A DNA stretch of 64,000 bases from assembly GCF_016623465.1 (NCBI RefSeq), contig NZ_JAEDAJ010000006.1, positions 124,001-188,000 on the forward strand, given 5' to 3'. The notes beneath the pieces were generated by a model that ran no database searches, was not told the DNA's origin, and saw only the letters and a list, made by a program, of their open reading frames with translations. A program made the position numbers and the translations under genes. This DNA is from Brachybacterium halotolerans (GTDB taxonomy: Bacteria; Actinomycetota; Actinomycetes; Actinomycetales; Dermabacteraceae). Positions 17,713 to 27,792 of the stretch are shown here, piece after piece; position 1 is the stretch's first letter, and each line of letters begins with the position of its first letter.

Positions 17713-17788
17713 GTGTCGTGGAACGGCGTATACGGGACATCTCTGCCATATATGGCAGAGATGTCCCGTATGTGCCCTTCCGCGACAC
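17713..17788. repeat. Long palindrome with a perfect 42-bp core
   Basis: Bases 17730-17771 form a perfect palindrome with no loop, centred on CCATATATGG. Flanking arms at 17713-17723 and 17778-17788 also pair with one mismatch, so about 76 bp can fold into one hairpin. It lies alone in a 339-bp gap between ygfZ and a hypothetical gene. A terminator, a protein-binding site or a mobile REP/MITE-like element are all possible. Nothing else is seen in this gap apart from the promoter of the next gene. Confidence 0.9.
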
Positions 17789-17887
17789 CACCGGGCCACG
17801 CGGCCCCCGGCCCACGCAGCTTCCTGGGTGCTGCGGCCCCGGCCCAGACCGCGCGCCGTGCGCCGCGGGGCCTGACACAATGGGGCC

Positions 17888-18436
17888 ATGGGCATGAGCG
17901 CGCAGGGTGAGCGGCACGGGATGCCGCAGGGCGAGATGCCGCAGGGCGAGTTGCCGCACGGCGAGGCGCCGCAGGGCGAGATGCCGCGAGGCGAGGTGCC
18001 GGAGGACCGCCGGGGCGATCCGCCCTCCTGGTCGCAGCAGCGCGCCGCCGTGATCGCCGCGCAGGAGCAGGCACTCAAGCACGCACGTCGGACCGAGCAC
18101 GAGAAGGCCACCGCGATCCTGCGCGAGTACATCGAGCGGTTCGAGAGCGCGGGCATCGCCCCGCGCCCGCTGCGCGCCCTCCCCTACAAGGGGTCCGGGA
18201 CGATCCGCACCCCGCTGCACGGCTGGTACCTCAAGCAGGACCGCACGATCGGCATCGACACCGAGGCGCGCTATTACATCCTGCGGGCCGACGGCGGCCT
18301 GCTCACACGACTGCGCGGGGCGGAGATCGAGCCCGTCGACGCACCCCTTGTCGTGGGCCGCGGCGGGCGCGACGGCGAGACCTTCGACCTCAGGGAGCTT
18401 CTCGAGATGCGGCTGACGGATCCGGTGTTCGCATGA
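17888..18436 (+). CDS. Hypothetical protein with MPQGE-type repeats
   Basis: 182 residues. Residues 10-40 are a run of five-residue repeats of the form (M/L/A/V)P(Q/H/R)GE. The rest is a conserved-looking cytoplasmic domain with a helical EQALKHARRTEHEKA segment and a beta-rich part including GWYLKQDRTIGIDTEARYYIL. I recognise no named domain. CACAAT at 17876-17881 lies 6 nt before the ATG, suggesting a leaderless message. The 3' end overlaps the next gene by 4 bp (ATGA), so it is probably a partner of the FUSC protein. Confidence 0.7.
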   Translation: MGMSAQGERHGMPQGEMPQGELPHGEAPQGEMPRGEVPEDRRGDPPSWSQQRAAVIAAQEQALKHARRTEHEKATAILREYIERFESAGIAPRPLRALPYKGSGTIRTPLHGWYLKQDRTIGIDTEARYYILRADGGLLTRLRGAEIEPVDAPLVVGRGGRDGETFDLRELLEMRLTDPVFA

Positions 18437-19755
18437 GCAGGACCGAGCCGACGACCACCACCACGGACATCGACACCCCGAAGCCGCCGCTCGGCGACCG
18501 CGTGCGCGCGGCGATCTCCAGCCGCATCGGCGAGGGCGTCGAGCGCGACCGCAAGGGCCTGGGCAGCATCGCCCGCGCGGGCACCGCGACCGCGGTCGCC
18601 TACCTGTTCGCGCACTTCGTGTGGGGCCACCAGTTCCCCTTCTTCGCGGCCATCGCCGCCTTCGTGATCATCGGCGTGTCCAGCACGGAGAAGAAGGTCC
18701 GCAAGGTGCTGGAGATGTCCACGGGCGTGATGTGCGGCGTGCTGCTGGGCGAGCTCGCCCGCGCGACGATCGGCTCGGGCACGTGGCAGATCGCGGTCGT
18801 CGTGGTGACGGCCGGCCTGCTGGCCCGGCTCATCGACTCCGGGATCGTCTTCACGATGCAGATGTCGATCCAGTCGCTGCTGGTCACGGTCATGCCGCTC
18901 ACCCCGTCGATGAGCCCGGGCGGCCGCATCCTCGACGCGCTCACGGGCGTGGTCGTGGGCATCCTCGTCCACCTGCTGACCTCGGGCGATCCCCGTCGGG
19001 GGCAGCGGTCGGCCGCGCACTCGCTGTACCGGGCGCTCGAGGACGCGCTCACGCAGATGTCGCTCGCAGCCCGCACGGGGGACGTGAAGGTCGCGAACGC
19101 CGCGCTCTCGCAGATCCGCACCACCTCCCAGGAGCTCGTGGACGAGTGGCGCATCGCGAACAACGCGGCCGAGGAGATCGCCACCTTCTCCCCCACCCAC
19201 CTGCGGCGGGCGGGCGACGTCGGGCGTCTGCAGCATCTGCTCATCGGCTCCGATCGCGCCGTGCGCAACGTGCGCGTCATCGCCCGGCACGAGGTCGCCT
19301 TCCTCGAGTCGGTCAAGGGCCGCAGCTCCCATGCGCGCCTGGCTGACGCCCTGCTCGCCGCCCATGATGCCGCCGTCGCCCTGCGCGAGGCCGTCGACTC
19401 CGACGGCGACTTCACCGAGGCGCGCCGGGCGCTGCGCATCTTCTGCTCCTACCTCACGCCCGAGACGATGCTGCGCAGCGACGACGGCACGCGCCTGGGC
19501 CGGGTCGACCACTTCGAGGGCGTCGCCCTCGTCATCCAGCTGCGCTCGCTCGCGATCGACCTGCTCGAGGCCACCGGGCTGGATCACAAGGACGCGCAGC
19601 GCTTCCTGCCCAGCCTGCTCATCGCGGCCGACGGCGACACCATCGGGCCGCGTCCGCTCACCCGCGAGATGTCGGCCGTCGAACCGCCCGCCACCACCGA
19701 GGCGCTCGAGCTGCTGATCACCGACCGCTCCGACCCCGACCGCCGACGGGGATAG
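18433..19755 (+). CDS. FUSC/ArAE-family membrane protein
   Basis: 440 residues. A hydrophilic Thr-rich start is followed by about five hydrophobic segments (residues 40-180) of the FUSC / aromatic acid exporter type, with VAYLFAHFVWGH and the FVIIGVSSTEKKVRKVLE loop. A long helical cytoplasmic domain makes up the rest. Family members are half-size efflux proteins for aromatic acids or other anions; the substrate is not known. It is translationally coupled to the preceding gene. Confidence 0.75.
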   Translation: MSRTEPTTTTTDIDTPKPPLGDRVRAAISSRIGEGVERDRKGLGSIARAGTATAVAYLFAHFVWGHQFPFFAAIAAFVIIGVSSTEKKVRKVLEMSTGVMCGVLLGELARATIGSGTWQIAVVVVTAGLLARLIDSGIVFTMQMSIQSLLVTVMPLTPSMSPGGRILDALTGVVVGILVHLLTSGDPRRGQRSAAHSLYRALEDALTQMSLAARTGDVKVANAALSQIRTTSQELVDEWRIANNAAEEIATFSPTHLRRAGDVGRLQHLLIGSDRAVRNVRVIARHEVAFLESVKGRSSHARLADALLAAHDAAVALREAVDSDGDFTEARRALRIFCSYLTPETMLRSDDGTRLGRVDHFEGVALVIQLRSLAIDLLEATGLDHKDAQRFLPSLLIAADGDTIGPRPLTREMSAVEPPATTEALELLITDRSDPDRRRG

Positions 19756-19845
19756 CCGCTCGGAGCGCCGGCCGCCCGGCACGCAGGCCTCCCGGCCCGG
19801 GGCGCCTCCCATCCCGCGCCCGAGCTGTGCCGTTATCCTGACCGC

Positions 19846-20172
19846 ATGCTCTGGCTCGCAGTCGCCCAGTACTGGATCTTCGCCGTGATCGCGGTGGTGC
19901 TCTTCGCCATCGAGATCTGGGCGCTGGTCAACGCTCTGCGCTTCCGCCCCGATGCCTACACGGCGGCGGGCAAGCGCACGAAGCTGTTCTGGGGCCTGCT
20001 CACGGGTCTCGCCCTGCTGCTCGGCTTCCTCGCCCTGCCCGCCCCGGTGGGCACCGGCGGCTCCTCGATGCTGCTGATGGTGATCGCGATCGTGATCTCC
20101 GGCGTCTTCCTGGCCGACGTCCTGCCGGCCCTGCGCTCCGTCATGGAGCGCTCGCGCAACAACCGGTACTGA
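19846..20172 (+). CDS. DUF2516 family protein
   Basis: 108 residues with three membrane segments and the DUF2516 pattern: FAIEIWALVNALRFRPDAYTAAGKRTKLFW near residues 21-50, and VFLADVLPALRSV near the C-terminus. The family is restricted to actinobacteria and has no known function. TATCCT at 19834-19839 is 6 nt before the ATG, so the mRNA is probably leaderless. It converges on fba across two hairpins. Confidence 0.88.
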   Translation: MLWLAVAQYWIFAVIAVVLFAIEIWALVNALRFRPDAYTAAGKRTKLFWGLLTGLALLLGFLALPAPVGTGGSSMLLMVIAIVISGVFLADVLPALRSVMERSRNNRY

Positions 20173-20218
20173 CCCGCCCGCCGACCTCGCCCCCGCGCCG
20201 ACCACCGGTCCGCGGACG

Positions 20219-20259
20219 CGGAACGGGGCATCCACCGCGACGGTGGATGCCCCGTTCCG
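20219..20259. terminator. Bidirectional terminator hairpin
   Basis: A perfect 19-bp stem (20219-20237 with 20241-20259) and a 3-nt loop between the converging DUF2516 and fba genes. A second inverted repeat, GAGGCCTG at 20264-20271 with CAGGCCTC at 20305-20312, overlaps the fba stop codon. Neither has a T-tract. Confidence 0.8.
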
Positions 20260-20303
20260 GGGTGAGGCCTGGCCCGTCGGCCGGACCGGCCGGACCGGTC
20301 GGA

Positions 20304-21332
<1,029 letters not shown>

Positions 21333-21505
21333 GTGTGCTCCTCACGCGAGTGCGAGTAACGGCATCGGAACGCGCGCCGCGACGGCGCGCAGTGCAGTTG
21401 ATTCTCTCACGCCGGCGTCTGAACGGAACCTCCGGTCCGCGCCCGTGGACACGGGTCCGCGGACGCCGCCGGCGCGGAGCCCCGCCCGGGAGCTCCGGCG
21501 CGCGA

Positions 21506-22159
21506 TCACCCCGCGTCCGTGCCCGCTACGCCCTCCCCGCGGAGCGCATGCTGGCGCATCCAGGTGTGCATGGCGATCGCGGCCGCAGCCGCGACGTTGA
21601 GCGAGCGGGTCGAGCCCAGCTGCGTGATCTCGAGGACCTCGTCGCAGACCGCGAGCAGCTCCGGACTGATCCCGGGGCCCTCCTGCCCGAAGACGAGGAC
21701 AGCGCGCTCGGGCAGCCGGGCCCGCTCGAGCGGCCTGGCGCCGGGGATGATGTCGATCGCGATCAGCGGCCTGCCCCGCTCGTGCGCCCAGGCGGCGAGG
21801 TCCGCGGCGTCGGGATGGTGGATCTCGTGCTGGTAGCGATCGGTGACCATGGCGCCGCGACGGTTCCACCGGCGGCGCCCGACGATGTGGAAGGCGCCCA
21901 CCGCGAAGGCGTTCGCGGTGCGCACGATCGAGCCGATGTTCGCGTCGTGCTCGAGGTTCTCGATCGCGACGTGCAGCCCGGTGCGATGGGCGTCGAGGTC
22001 GGCGATGATCGCCTCGCGCCGCCAGTAGCGGTAGCGGTCCACGACGTTGCGGCGGTCCCCGCCGGCGAGCAGCTCGGGGTCCAGCCGGGGATCCTCGGGC
22101 CACGGCTCGGGATGCGGGCCGACGCCGACCTCCCGCTCGGGGCCGACGGGCTCAGTCAT
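21506..22159 (-). CDS. TrmH/SpoU-family RNA 2'-O-methyltransferase
   Basis: 217 residues with the three SPOUT motifs: NLEHDANIGSIVRTANAFAVG (motif 1), VFGQEGPGISPELL (motif 2, SAM knot) and QLGSTRSLNVAAAAAIAMH (motif 3). These enzymes methylate ribose 2'-OH groups of tRNA or rRNA; which RNA cannot be told. The ATG at 22157-22159 was chosen because it overlaps the end of the upstream DedA gene by 8 bp and follows an AGGA-containing stretch. Confidence 0.88.
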   Translation of the reverse strand: MTEPVGPEREVGVGPHPEPWPEDPRLDPELLAGGDRRNVVDRYRYWRREAIIADLDAHRTGLHVAIENLEHDANIGSIVRTANAFAVGAFHIVGRRRWNRRGAMVTDRYQHEIHHPDAADLAAWAHERGRPLIAIDIIPGARPLERARLPERAVLVFGQEGPGISPELLAVCDEVLEITQLGSTRSLNVAAAAAIAMHTWMRQHALRGEGVAGTDAG

Positions 22160-22853
22160 GACTCGACGTCCTGTCGTCCCGGTCCATCCCGCCCTCGCCG
22201 CGCTCCTGCGCGCGGACCCTGAGGTCCGGGTCGGGCAAACCCTGGGCACGGCGGCGCCGCTCGCGTCGTACGAGCCGCACCACCCAGATCACGAGGAGCA
22301 GCGCGATCACCACGTACACGATGTTCGAGATGACCTCGGTGAACGGCTCGATGACGTGCCAGTTCGCGCCGAGCGTGAACCCCAGCGTGATGAACAGGGC
22401 GTTCCAGATCGCGCTGCCCGCGAGGGTGAGCAGCGTGAAGCGCCAGAACGGCATCGCGAACAGGCCCGCGGGGATGGACACGAGCGACCGGATCCCGGGG
22501 ACCATGCGGCCGAAGAACACGCCCTTGGTGCCGTGCCGGCGCATCCACTCGACCGTCCGGTCGAAGTCCTCGACGTGCAGCAGCGGCAGCCGCAGGAACA
22601 GGGAGCGCAGCCGCGCGGGACCGAGAGCCCGGCCCAGTCCGTACAGGACCCACGCCCCGGCGACCGATCCCACCAGCGAGCACAGCAGCATCTCGAGGAA
22701 GGAGTGCCCCTCCTTCGCGGCGGCCACCCCCGCGAGCGGCAGGATCACCTCGGAGGGGATCGGCGGGAACACGTTCTCGAGGAAGATGAGCAGGGCGACG
22801 CCGAGGCCGCCCAGGGCGTCCATCGTGTCCACGGCCCAGTCGACGACGTTCAT
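22152..22853 (-). CDS. DedA family membrane protein
   Basis: 233 residues, multi-pass, with the DedA (SNARE-associated) signatures: FLENVFPPIPSEVILPLAG near residue 25, the conserved FFGRMVPGIRSLVSIPAG near residue 113, and GSAIWNALFITLGF. DedA proteins move or flip undecaprenyl phosphate or other lipids and affect membrane potential. The C-terminal tail is highly charged. It is translationally coupled to the downstream SpoU methyltransferase. Confidence 0.9.
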   Translation of the reverse strand: MNVVDWAVDTMDALGGLGVALLIFLENVFPPIPSEVILPLAGVAAAKEGHSFLEMLLCSLVGSVAGAWVLYGLGRALGPARLRSLFLRLPLLHVEDFDRTVEWMRRHGTKGVFFGRMVPGIRSLVSIPAGLFAMPFWRFTLLTLAGSAIWNALFITLGFTLGANWHVIEPFTEVISNIVYVVIALLLVIWVVRLVRRERRRRAQGLPDPDLRVRAQERGEGGMDRDDRTSSHD

Positions 22854-22988
22854 CGGGACGCCCCGGCTCGCGGGACGGATGCGGGCGCGCAGGTCATGGG
22901 GGCCTCTCGCTCGTGGACGGGCAGGTCCATCGTAGTGGTCGCGCCGATCAGCTTCCTGGCATGCGCCTGACCTTCTACTGTGTGCCCC

Positions 22989-23894
22989 ATGACCTTCAAC
23001 CCGAACGCCGACATCCGCTCGGACAACGTCTCCCGCAGCGGTGGCGGCGGTCGCGGCCGCGGCATCGCCATCGGCGGCGGGGGCGGCGGCTGCCTGCTCC
23101 TGGTGATCGTGGTGATCTACGCGATCATGGGCGGGAATCCGCTGGACCTGCTGCAGGGATCGGACACGGGCAGCTCGCAGTCGCAGGACCAGGGCACGGG
23201 CGGGGACACCGGGTGCACGACGGGAGCCGACGCGAACGCCTCGGACGTCTGCCTCGTCCAGGCCACCGTCGAATCGGCCGACGCCACCTGGCGGGACCTC
23301 GCCCCGCAGACGGGCATCACCTTCAGCGAGCCGCGCGGTAGGCTCTTCTCCGGTCAGACGAACACGGGCTGCGGCGCCGCCTCACGGGACGTCGGCCCCT
23401 TCTACTGCCCCGCCGACAGCACCATCTACATCGACGCGAGCTTCTACGACGAGCTCAGCTCGACCTACGGGGCGTCCGCCGGCGCCTTCGCGAAGGAGTA
23501 CGTGGTCGCCCACGAGTACGGCCACCACATCCAGAACCTGCAGGGCACGATGGACCGCATCGACCACTCGCAGAAGGGCCCGACGAGCGACGGCGTGCGC
23601 CTCGAGCTGCAGGCCGACTGCTACGCGGGCGTGTGGGCGGACCATGCCTCGTCCTCGAAGGACCAGGAGGGCCAGGCGTTCCTCGAGCCGCTCACCGACG
23701 AGGACATCTCCGACGCGCTCTCGGCGGCGAGCGCCGTGGGCGACGACCACATCCAAGGCGAGGTCTCGGGCGGGGACGTGAACCCCGAGACCTGGACGCA
23801 CGGCTCCTCCGCGCAGCGCCAGAAGTGGTTCACCACCGGCTACGAGTCCGGCGATCCGGAGTCCTGCGACACCTTCTCGACCTCGGACCTGTGA
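22989..23894 (+). CDS. Neutral zinc metallopeptidase (YpfJ family)
   Basis: 301 residues. A Gly-rich N-terminus and one membrane helix (CLLLVIVVIYAIMG) anchor an extracytoplasmic domain. The zinc motif HEYGHHIQ lies near residue 177, with a downstream LELQADCYAGVWA block holding the third ligand, as in the YpfJ/zinc_metallopep family. Four or more Cys residues outside suggest disulfides. TACTGT at 22976-22981 is 7 nt before the ATG, pointing to a leaderless start. The substrate is unknown. Confidence 0.88.
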   Translation: MTFNPNADIRSDNVSRSGGGGRGRGIAIGGGGGGCLLLVIVVIYAIMGGNPLDLLQGSDTGSSQSQDQGTGGDTGCTTGADANASDVCLVQATVESADATWRDLAPQTGITFSEPRGRLFSGQTNTGCGAASRDVGPFYCPADSTIYIDASFYDELSSTYGASAGAFAKEYVVAHEYGHHIQNLQGTMDRIDHSQKGPTSDGVRLELQADCYAGVWADHASSSKDQEGQAFLEPLTDEDISDALSAASAVGDDHIQGEVSGGDVNPETWTHGSSAQRQKWFTTGYESGDPESCDTFSTSDL

Positions 23895-23907
23895 GGGGCC
23901 GGTCCCC

Positions 23908-24552
23908 TCAGATGCTGAGCTCGTCGACCGAGAACGCGGAGAGGTAGCGGTAGCCGGCCGCCTCGATCTTCTCGCGGGCACCGGTGCCGCGGTCCATGAT
24001 CACCGCGACGGCCCGGATCCGCGCGCCGGCCTCCTCGATCGCCTCGCACGCGGTGAGCACGCTGCCCCCGGTGGTCGAGGTGTCCTCGACGGCGATGACG
24101 TCGCGGCCCGCGATGTCGGGGCCCTCGATGCGGCGCTGCAGGCCGTGGGCCTTGTTCGCCTTGCGCACGACGAACGCGTCCAGGCGCGGCGAGGGCAGGG
24201 CGGAGACGCCCTCCTCGGCCGCGAAGTTCGACCAGGGATGGGCGCCCGCGGCGGCCCCGTCGTGCGCGGCGGTGTGGAGGATCGAGGTCGCGACCGGATC
24301 CGCGCCGAGCGTCAGGCCGCCCACGGCGCTCGCGGCGTCGGCCCCGTGGAGCAGCCCGTCGGAGGCGAGCAGGTCGAGCATGACGCGGCCGACGAGCGGG
24401 GCGGCCTCGTGGTGCAGGGTGATGCGGCGCAGGTCGATGTAGTAGTCGGCCTCGGCTCCGGAGGAGAGCGTCACCTTCCCGCGCACCACGGCGAGGTCGT
24501 CGATGAGCTGGAGCAGGCGGGCGCGCGCGTCGGCGGTCGAGATATCGGGCAT
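23908..24552 (-). CDS. pyrE: Orotate phosphoribosyltransferase
   Basis: A 214-residue enzyme of de novo pyrimidine synthesis that joins orotate and PRPP to make OMP. The PRPP-binding motif VIAVEDTSTTGGS lies near residue 155, and VVRKANKAHGLQRRIEG near residue 128 is the mobile catalytic loop region. An insert of about 20 residues (HPWSNFAAEEG...) precedes that loop. TACCCT at 24559-24564 lies 6 nt before the ATG, so the message is probably leaderless. It converges on the metallopeptidase with a 13-bp gap. Confidence 0.93.
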   Translation of the reverse strand: MPDISTADARARLLQLIDDLAVVRGKVTLSSGAEADYYIDLRRITLHHEAAPLVGRVMLDLLASDGLLHGADAASAVGGLTLGADPVATSILHTAAHDGAAAGAHPWSNFAAEEGVSALPSPRLDAFVVRKANKAHGLQRRIEGPDIAGRDVIAVEDTSTTGGSVLTACEAIEEAGARIRAVAVIMDRGTGAREKIEAAGYRYLSAFSVDELSI

Positions 24553-24595
24553 GGCACCAGGGTAGACGCAGCGCGCATCCCTCCGCGTCGTGCGC

Positions 24596-25441
24596 TCAGC
24601 CGTCCTCGCGCTGCCACGGGGCCTTCAGCCGGCGCCGGGACGCGCGCCGGCGTGCGCGGCCGAGGGCCCGTCGGCCGGCCGCGGCCTCCCACCGAGGGGA
24701 GGCGAGCATCCGCACGAGGCGGCGGGGCGCGAGGCGGGAGACCTCTCCCGCGGCCCGGTACTTCACCGAGGGGATCGAGAGGACCTGTCCCTTGGCGGCG
24801 TCGCGCAGGGCCTGCTCCACCACGAACGGGGCCTTCAGCCAGGTCACGCGGGGCAGGCCCTCGACGTTGATCGAGGCGCGCTCGTGGAACTCGGTGGCGA
24901 CGAAACCGGGAAGCAGCGCGGTCGCCGTGACGCCCGTGCCCTCGAGCTCGGTCGCCAGGGACTCGGTGAACACGGTGACCCAGCTCTTGGAGGCCGCATA
25001 GGGACCAGCGGCGGTGTAGCCAGCCAGGGAGCTGACGTTGATGATGGCGCCGCAGCGACGCTGGACCATCACCCGCGCGGCCGCATGGGAGAGGACGAGG
25101 ACGGCCCGGATCAGCGTGTCCATCTGCTTCTCGTGCTCCTCGACGCCGACCTCGAGGAAGCGCCCGCGCAGCCCGTATCCCGCGTTGTTCACGAGCAGGG
25201 AGACCGGGGCGACGGGGTCGGTGACGGCGGTGGCCACGCGATCCAGCTCGCGGCGCACGGAGAGGTCGGCCGCGAGCACATCGACCTCGACCTTGTGCAC
25301 GTGGCGGATCTGCTCGGCGACCGCCCGCAGGCGCCCTTCGTCGCGGGCGACGAGCAGCAGGTCATGCCCCGTCCCGGCGAGCTGCCAGGCGAATTCGAGG
25401 CCCAGTCCGGCGGTCGAGCCGGTGACCAGTGCGCGTGCCAT
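24596..25441 (-). CDS. SDR family oxidoreductase
   Basis: 281 residues. TGSTAGLG (cofactor loop), NNAG near residue 89, an INVSS strand and the YAASK catalytic motif are present, and LLPGFVATEF follows. The C-terminus is a basic tail rich in Arg, resembling acyl- or fatty-aldehyde-related SDRs with a membrane-near tail. The substrate is unknown. TAGCAT at 25448-25453 is 6 nt before the ATG, which supports a leaderless start. Confidence 0.88.
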   Translation of the reverse strand: MARALVTGSTAGLGLEFAWQLAGTGHDLLLVARDEGRLRAVAEQIRHVHKVEVDVLAADLSVRRELDRVATAVTDPVAPVSLLVNNAGYGLRGRFLEVGVEEHEKQMDTLIRAVLVLSHAAARVMVQRRCGAIINVSSLAGYTAAGPYAASKSWVTVFTESLATELEGTGVTATALLPGFVATEFHERASINVEGLPRVTWLKAPFVVEQALRDAAKGQVLSIPSVKYRAAGEVSRLAPRRLVRMLASPRWEAAAGRRALGRARRRASRRRLKAPWQREDG

Positions 25442-25450
25442 GTCCTGATG

Positions 25451-26758
25451 CTAGTCGCGCGGGGGCGCGTCGGCGGCGCTGTCCGAGGTGTCGGAGGAGG
25501 ACTGCTCCGGGGTGCCGGAGCCCGGGTGGTCCGAGGCGGCGCCGTCCAGGTATGCGAGGGCGGCGACGACCTGCGCGCGCGTCATCACCGCGAGCGTCGG
25601 GCGCAGCTGCGGCACGAAGGCGCTCTGGTGGTTCGCGGGGACGTCGCTCGCGATCGTGCCGGCGGCCTGCGCGCGGCGATAGAGGTCGGGATCGGTGCCG
25701 CCGACGGTCCAGTACACGTACGGCGCGCCGAAGGCGTCGGGAAGGTGCGAGAAGTCCTCGCTCGCGGTCGCCGGGGCCATCGTGATCACCTGCCCGTCGT
25801 CGAAGGCCTCCTCGAAGGCGGCCTGCACGAGCTGCTCCTGCTCCGGATCGTTGCTGGTCAGCGGGTACTGGTCGTAGTACTCGAACTCGGGCTCCTGCGG
25901 GCAGCCGGAGGCCTCGCACTCGGCGCGCACGATGCGCTCGAGGGCGGCGATCACCTGGTCGCGCACGTCCGTGTCGTAGTGGCGAAGGTTCAGGCGCAGC
26001 TCGGCGGTCGCGGGGATGACGTTGGACTTGGTCCCGGCGTTCAGCGCGCCGACGGTCACCACGGAGAAGGAGCCCGGCGGGATCTCGCGGGAGACGATCT
26101 GCTGCAGGCGCAGCACGATGCTCGAGGCGAGCACCACGGGGTCGACGGCGAGATGCGGCATGGAGCCGTGGGCGCCGCGGCCGTGCAGGGTGATGTGCAC
26201 GGAGTCGCCCTGGGAGAGGACGGGCCCGCCGGTGATCGCGACCTGGCCGGCGATCCCCGGCATGACGTGCTGACCGAGCGCCACGTCGGGCCGCGGCACG
26301 GCCTCCGCGAGGCCGTCGCGGAGCATCGAGAGGGCGCCGTCGGCCTTCTCCTCGCCGGGCTGGAACACGGCGACGTAGGTACCGCTCCAGCCCTCGCGGT
26401 TCTCGACCAGGGCGCGCACCGCGCCCAGCAGCGCGGAGAGATGGAAGTCGTGGCCGCAGGCGTGCATGACCCCCTCGGTCTCGGAGCGGTAGTCGACGAT
26501 CTCGTCCTCGGTGACGGGCAGGGCGTCGATGTCGGCGCGGGCGAGGACCGTCGGCCCCTGCCCGTTCTCGATCACGGCGACCACGCCCGTCCCGCCGAAC
26601 CGGCGCGTCTCCAGGCCCAGCTGCGCGAGCTCGCTCTCGATCCTCCCGGCCGTCCGCTCCTCCTGCATGCTCAGCTCGGGGTGGCGGTGGACGTCCTTGT
26701 AGAGGTCCTCCTGCCAGTCCCCCATCGATGTCAGGCTCTGCTCGATCGCGAAGTCCAT
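25451..26758 (-). CDS. M20 family metallo-amidohydrolase
   Basis: 435 residues with the M20D/amidohydrolase layout: ADIDALPVTEDE near residue 75, the metal-binding HACGHDFHLSALLGA near residue 98, QPGEEKADGA near residue 130, and a dimerisation domain containing GRGAHGSMPHLAVDP. The family hydrolyses N-acyl amino acids, hippurate, or conjugates such as IAA-amino acids; this member's substrate is not clear. The acidic, Ser-rich C-terminal tail is unusual. The in-frame upstream extension was rejected because CACAGT stands 6 nt before this ATG. Confidence 0.88.
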   Translation of the reverse strand: MDFAIEQSLTSMGDWQEDLYKDVHRHPELSMQEERTAGRIESELAQLGLETRRFGGTGVVAVIENGQGPTVLARADIDALPVTEDEIVDYRSETEGVMHACGHDFHLSALLGAVRALVENREGWSGTYVAVFQPGEEKADGALSMLRDGLAEAVPRPDVALGQHVMPGIAGQVAITGGPVLSQGDSVHITLHGRGAHGSMPHLAVDPVVLASSIVLRLQQIVSREIPPGSFSVVTVGALNAGTKSNVIPATAELRLNLRHYDTDVRDQVIAALERIVRAECEASGCPQEPEFEYYDQYPLTSNDPEQEQLVQAAFEEAFDDGQVITMAPATASEDFSHLPDAFGAPYVYWTVGGTDPDLYRRAQAAGTIASDVPANHQSAFVPQLRPTLAVMTRAQVVAALAYLDGAASDHPGSGTPEQSSSDTSDSAADAPPRD

Positions 26759-26883
26759 GCCCCTACTGTGCATCCTCGGTCGGCCGGTGTGCAGGGGGAT
26801 CGGACGCGGCGGGTCCGGCGGGCCGGAGGGGGCGTGCCGATCGAGGGGACGGGCGCGTCGGCCCGCCCGCATAGACTCGTCCC

Positions 26884-27702
26884 ATGCGGATCGCCACCTG
26901 GAACATCAACTCCCTGCGCGCCCGGATGGATCGGCTGCTCGCGCTGCTCGAGCGCCAGGAGATCGACGTGATCGCCCTGCAGGAGATCAAGGCGAAGCCC
27001 CAGCAGCTGGACCTCAGCGGTCTCGAGGCCGCCGGGTACGAGGTCGCCGCGCACGGCCTGAACCAGTGGAACGGCGTCGCGATCGCCTCGCGCGTCGGCC
27101 TGAGCGACGTGCGCACCGAGCTGCCGGCGGTCCCCGCCTGGCCCGACGACGAGGACGGCGTGGTCGAGGCGCGCGCGCTCGGCGCCGTCGTCGGCGGCGC
27201 CGAGCACGGCTCGGGCGGCCTGCGCCTGTGGTCCCTGTACGTGCCCAACGGACGCGAGATCGACCACCCGCACTACGGCTACAAGCTGCGCTGGCTCGAG
27301 GCGCTGCGCGCCGAGGGTGCCCGCGAGCTCGCCGCCGACGCCGACGCCCGCGTGCTCCTGACCGGTGACTTCAACGTCGCCCCCGAGGACGACGACGTCT
27401 GGTCGATGGAGTTCTTCGAGGGCAGGACGCACGTCACCGAGCCCGAGCGCTCGGCGTTCCGGGCCGTGGTCGACGAGGGCTTCGCGGACCTGGTGCGCCC
27501 CGATCACCCGGGCCCCGGCGTGTACACGTACTGGGACTACCAACAGCTGCGATTCCCGAAGAAGGAGGGCATGCGCATCGACTTCGCACTCGGCTCCCCC
27601 GCCGTGCAGTCGGCATACCGCGCCTCGTTCATCGACCGCGAGGAGCGCAAGGGCAAGGGCGCCTCCGACCACGCGCCCGTGGTGCTGGACCTGGAGCTCT
27701 GA
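26884..27702 (+). CDS. xth: Exodeoxyribonuclease III
   Basis: A 272-residue AP endonuclease/3'-5' exonuclease for base-excision repair. It begins with MRIATWNINSLRAR, has the metal-binding Glu in LQEIKAK, the YVPNG motif near residue 118, TGDFNVAPEDDDVW near residue 160, and ends with the SDHAPVV catalytic motif. All catalytic positions look intact. TAGACT at 26872-26877 is 6 nt before the ATG. It is divergent from the M20 hydrolase. Confidence 0.95.
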   Translation: MRIATWNINSLRARMDRLLALLERQEIDVIALQEIKAKPQQLDLSGLEAAGYEVAAHGLNQWNGVAIASRVGLSDVRTELPAVPAWPDDEDGVVEARALGAVVGGAEHGSGGLRLWSLYVPNGREIDHPHYGYKLRWLEALRAEGARELAADADARVLLTGDFNVAPEDDDVWSMEFFEGRTHVTEPERSAFRAVVDEGFADLVRPDHPGPGVYTYWDYQQLRFPKKEGMRIDFALGSPAVQSAYRASFIDREERKGKGASDHAPVVLDLEL

Positions 27703-27792
27703 GCCCGCTCCGCGGGTCCTCCACAATGCCCGTTTATCCCCCATCCGGGGTTCGGGGCTGACGGGGAGCCCGCTCGCGCCGACGCTGGGGGC

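Noticed and set aside
24590-26971. Plus-strand open frame of about 793 codons
   Set aside because: Antisense to the SDR and M20 hydrolase genes; a shadow frame with no domain.
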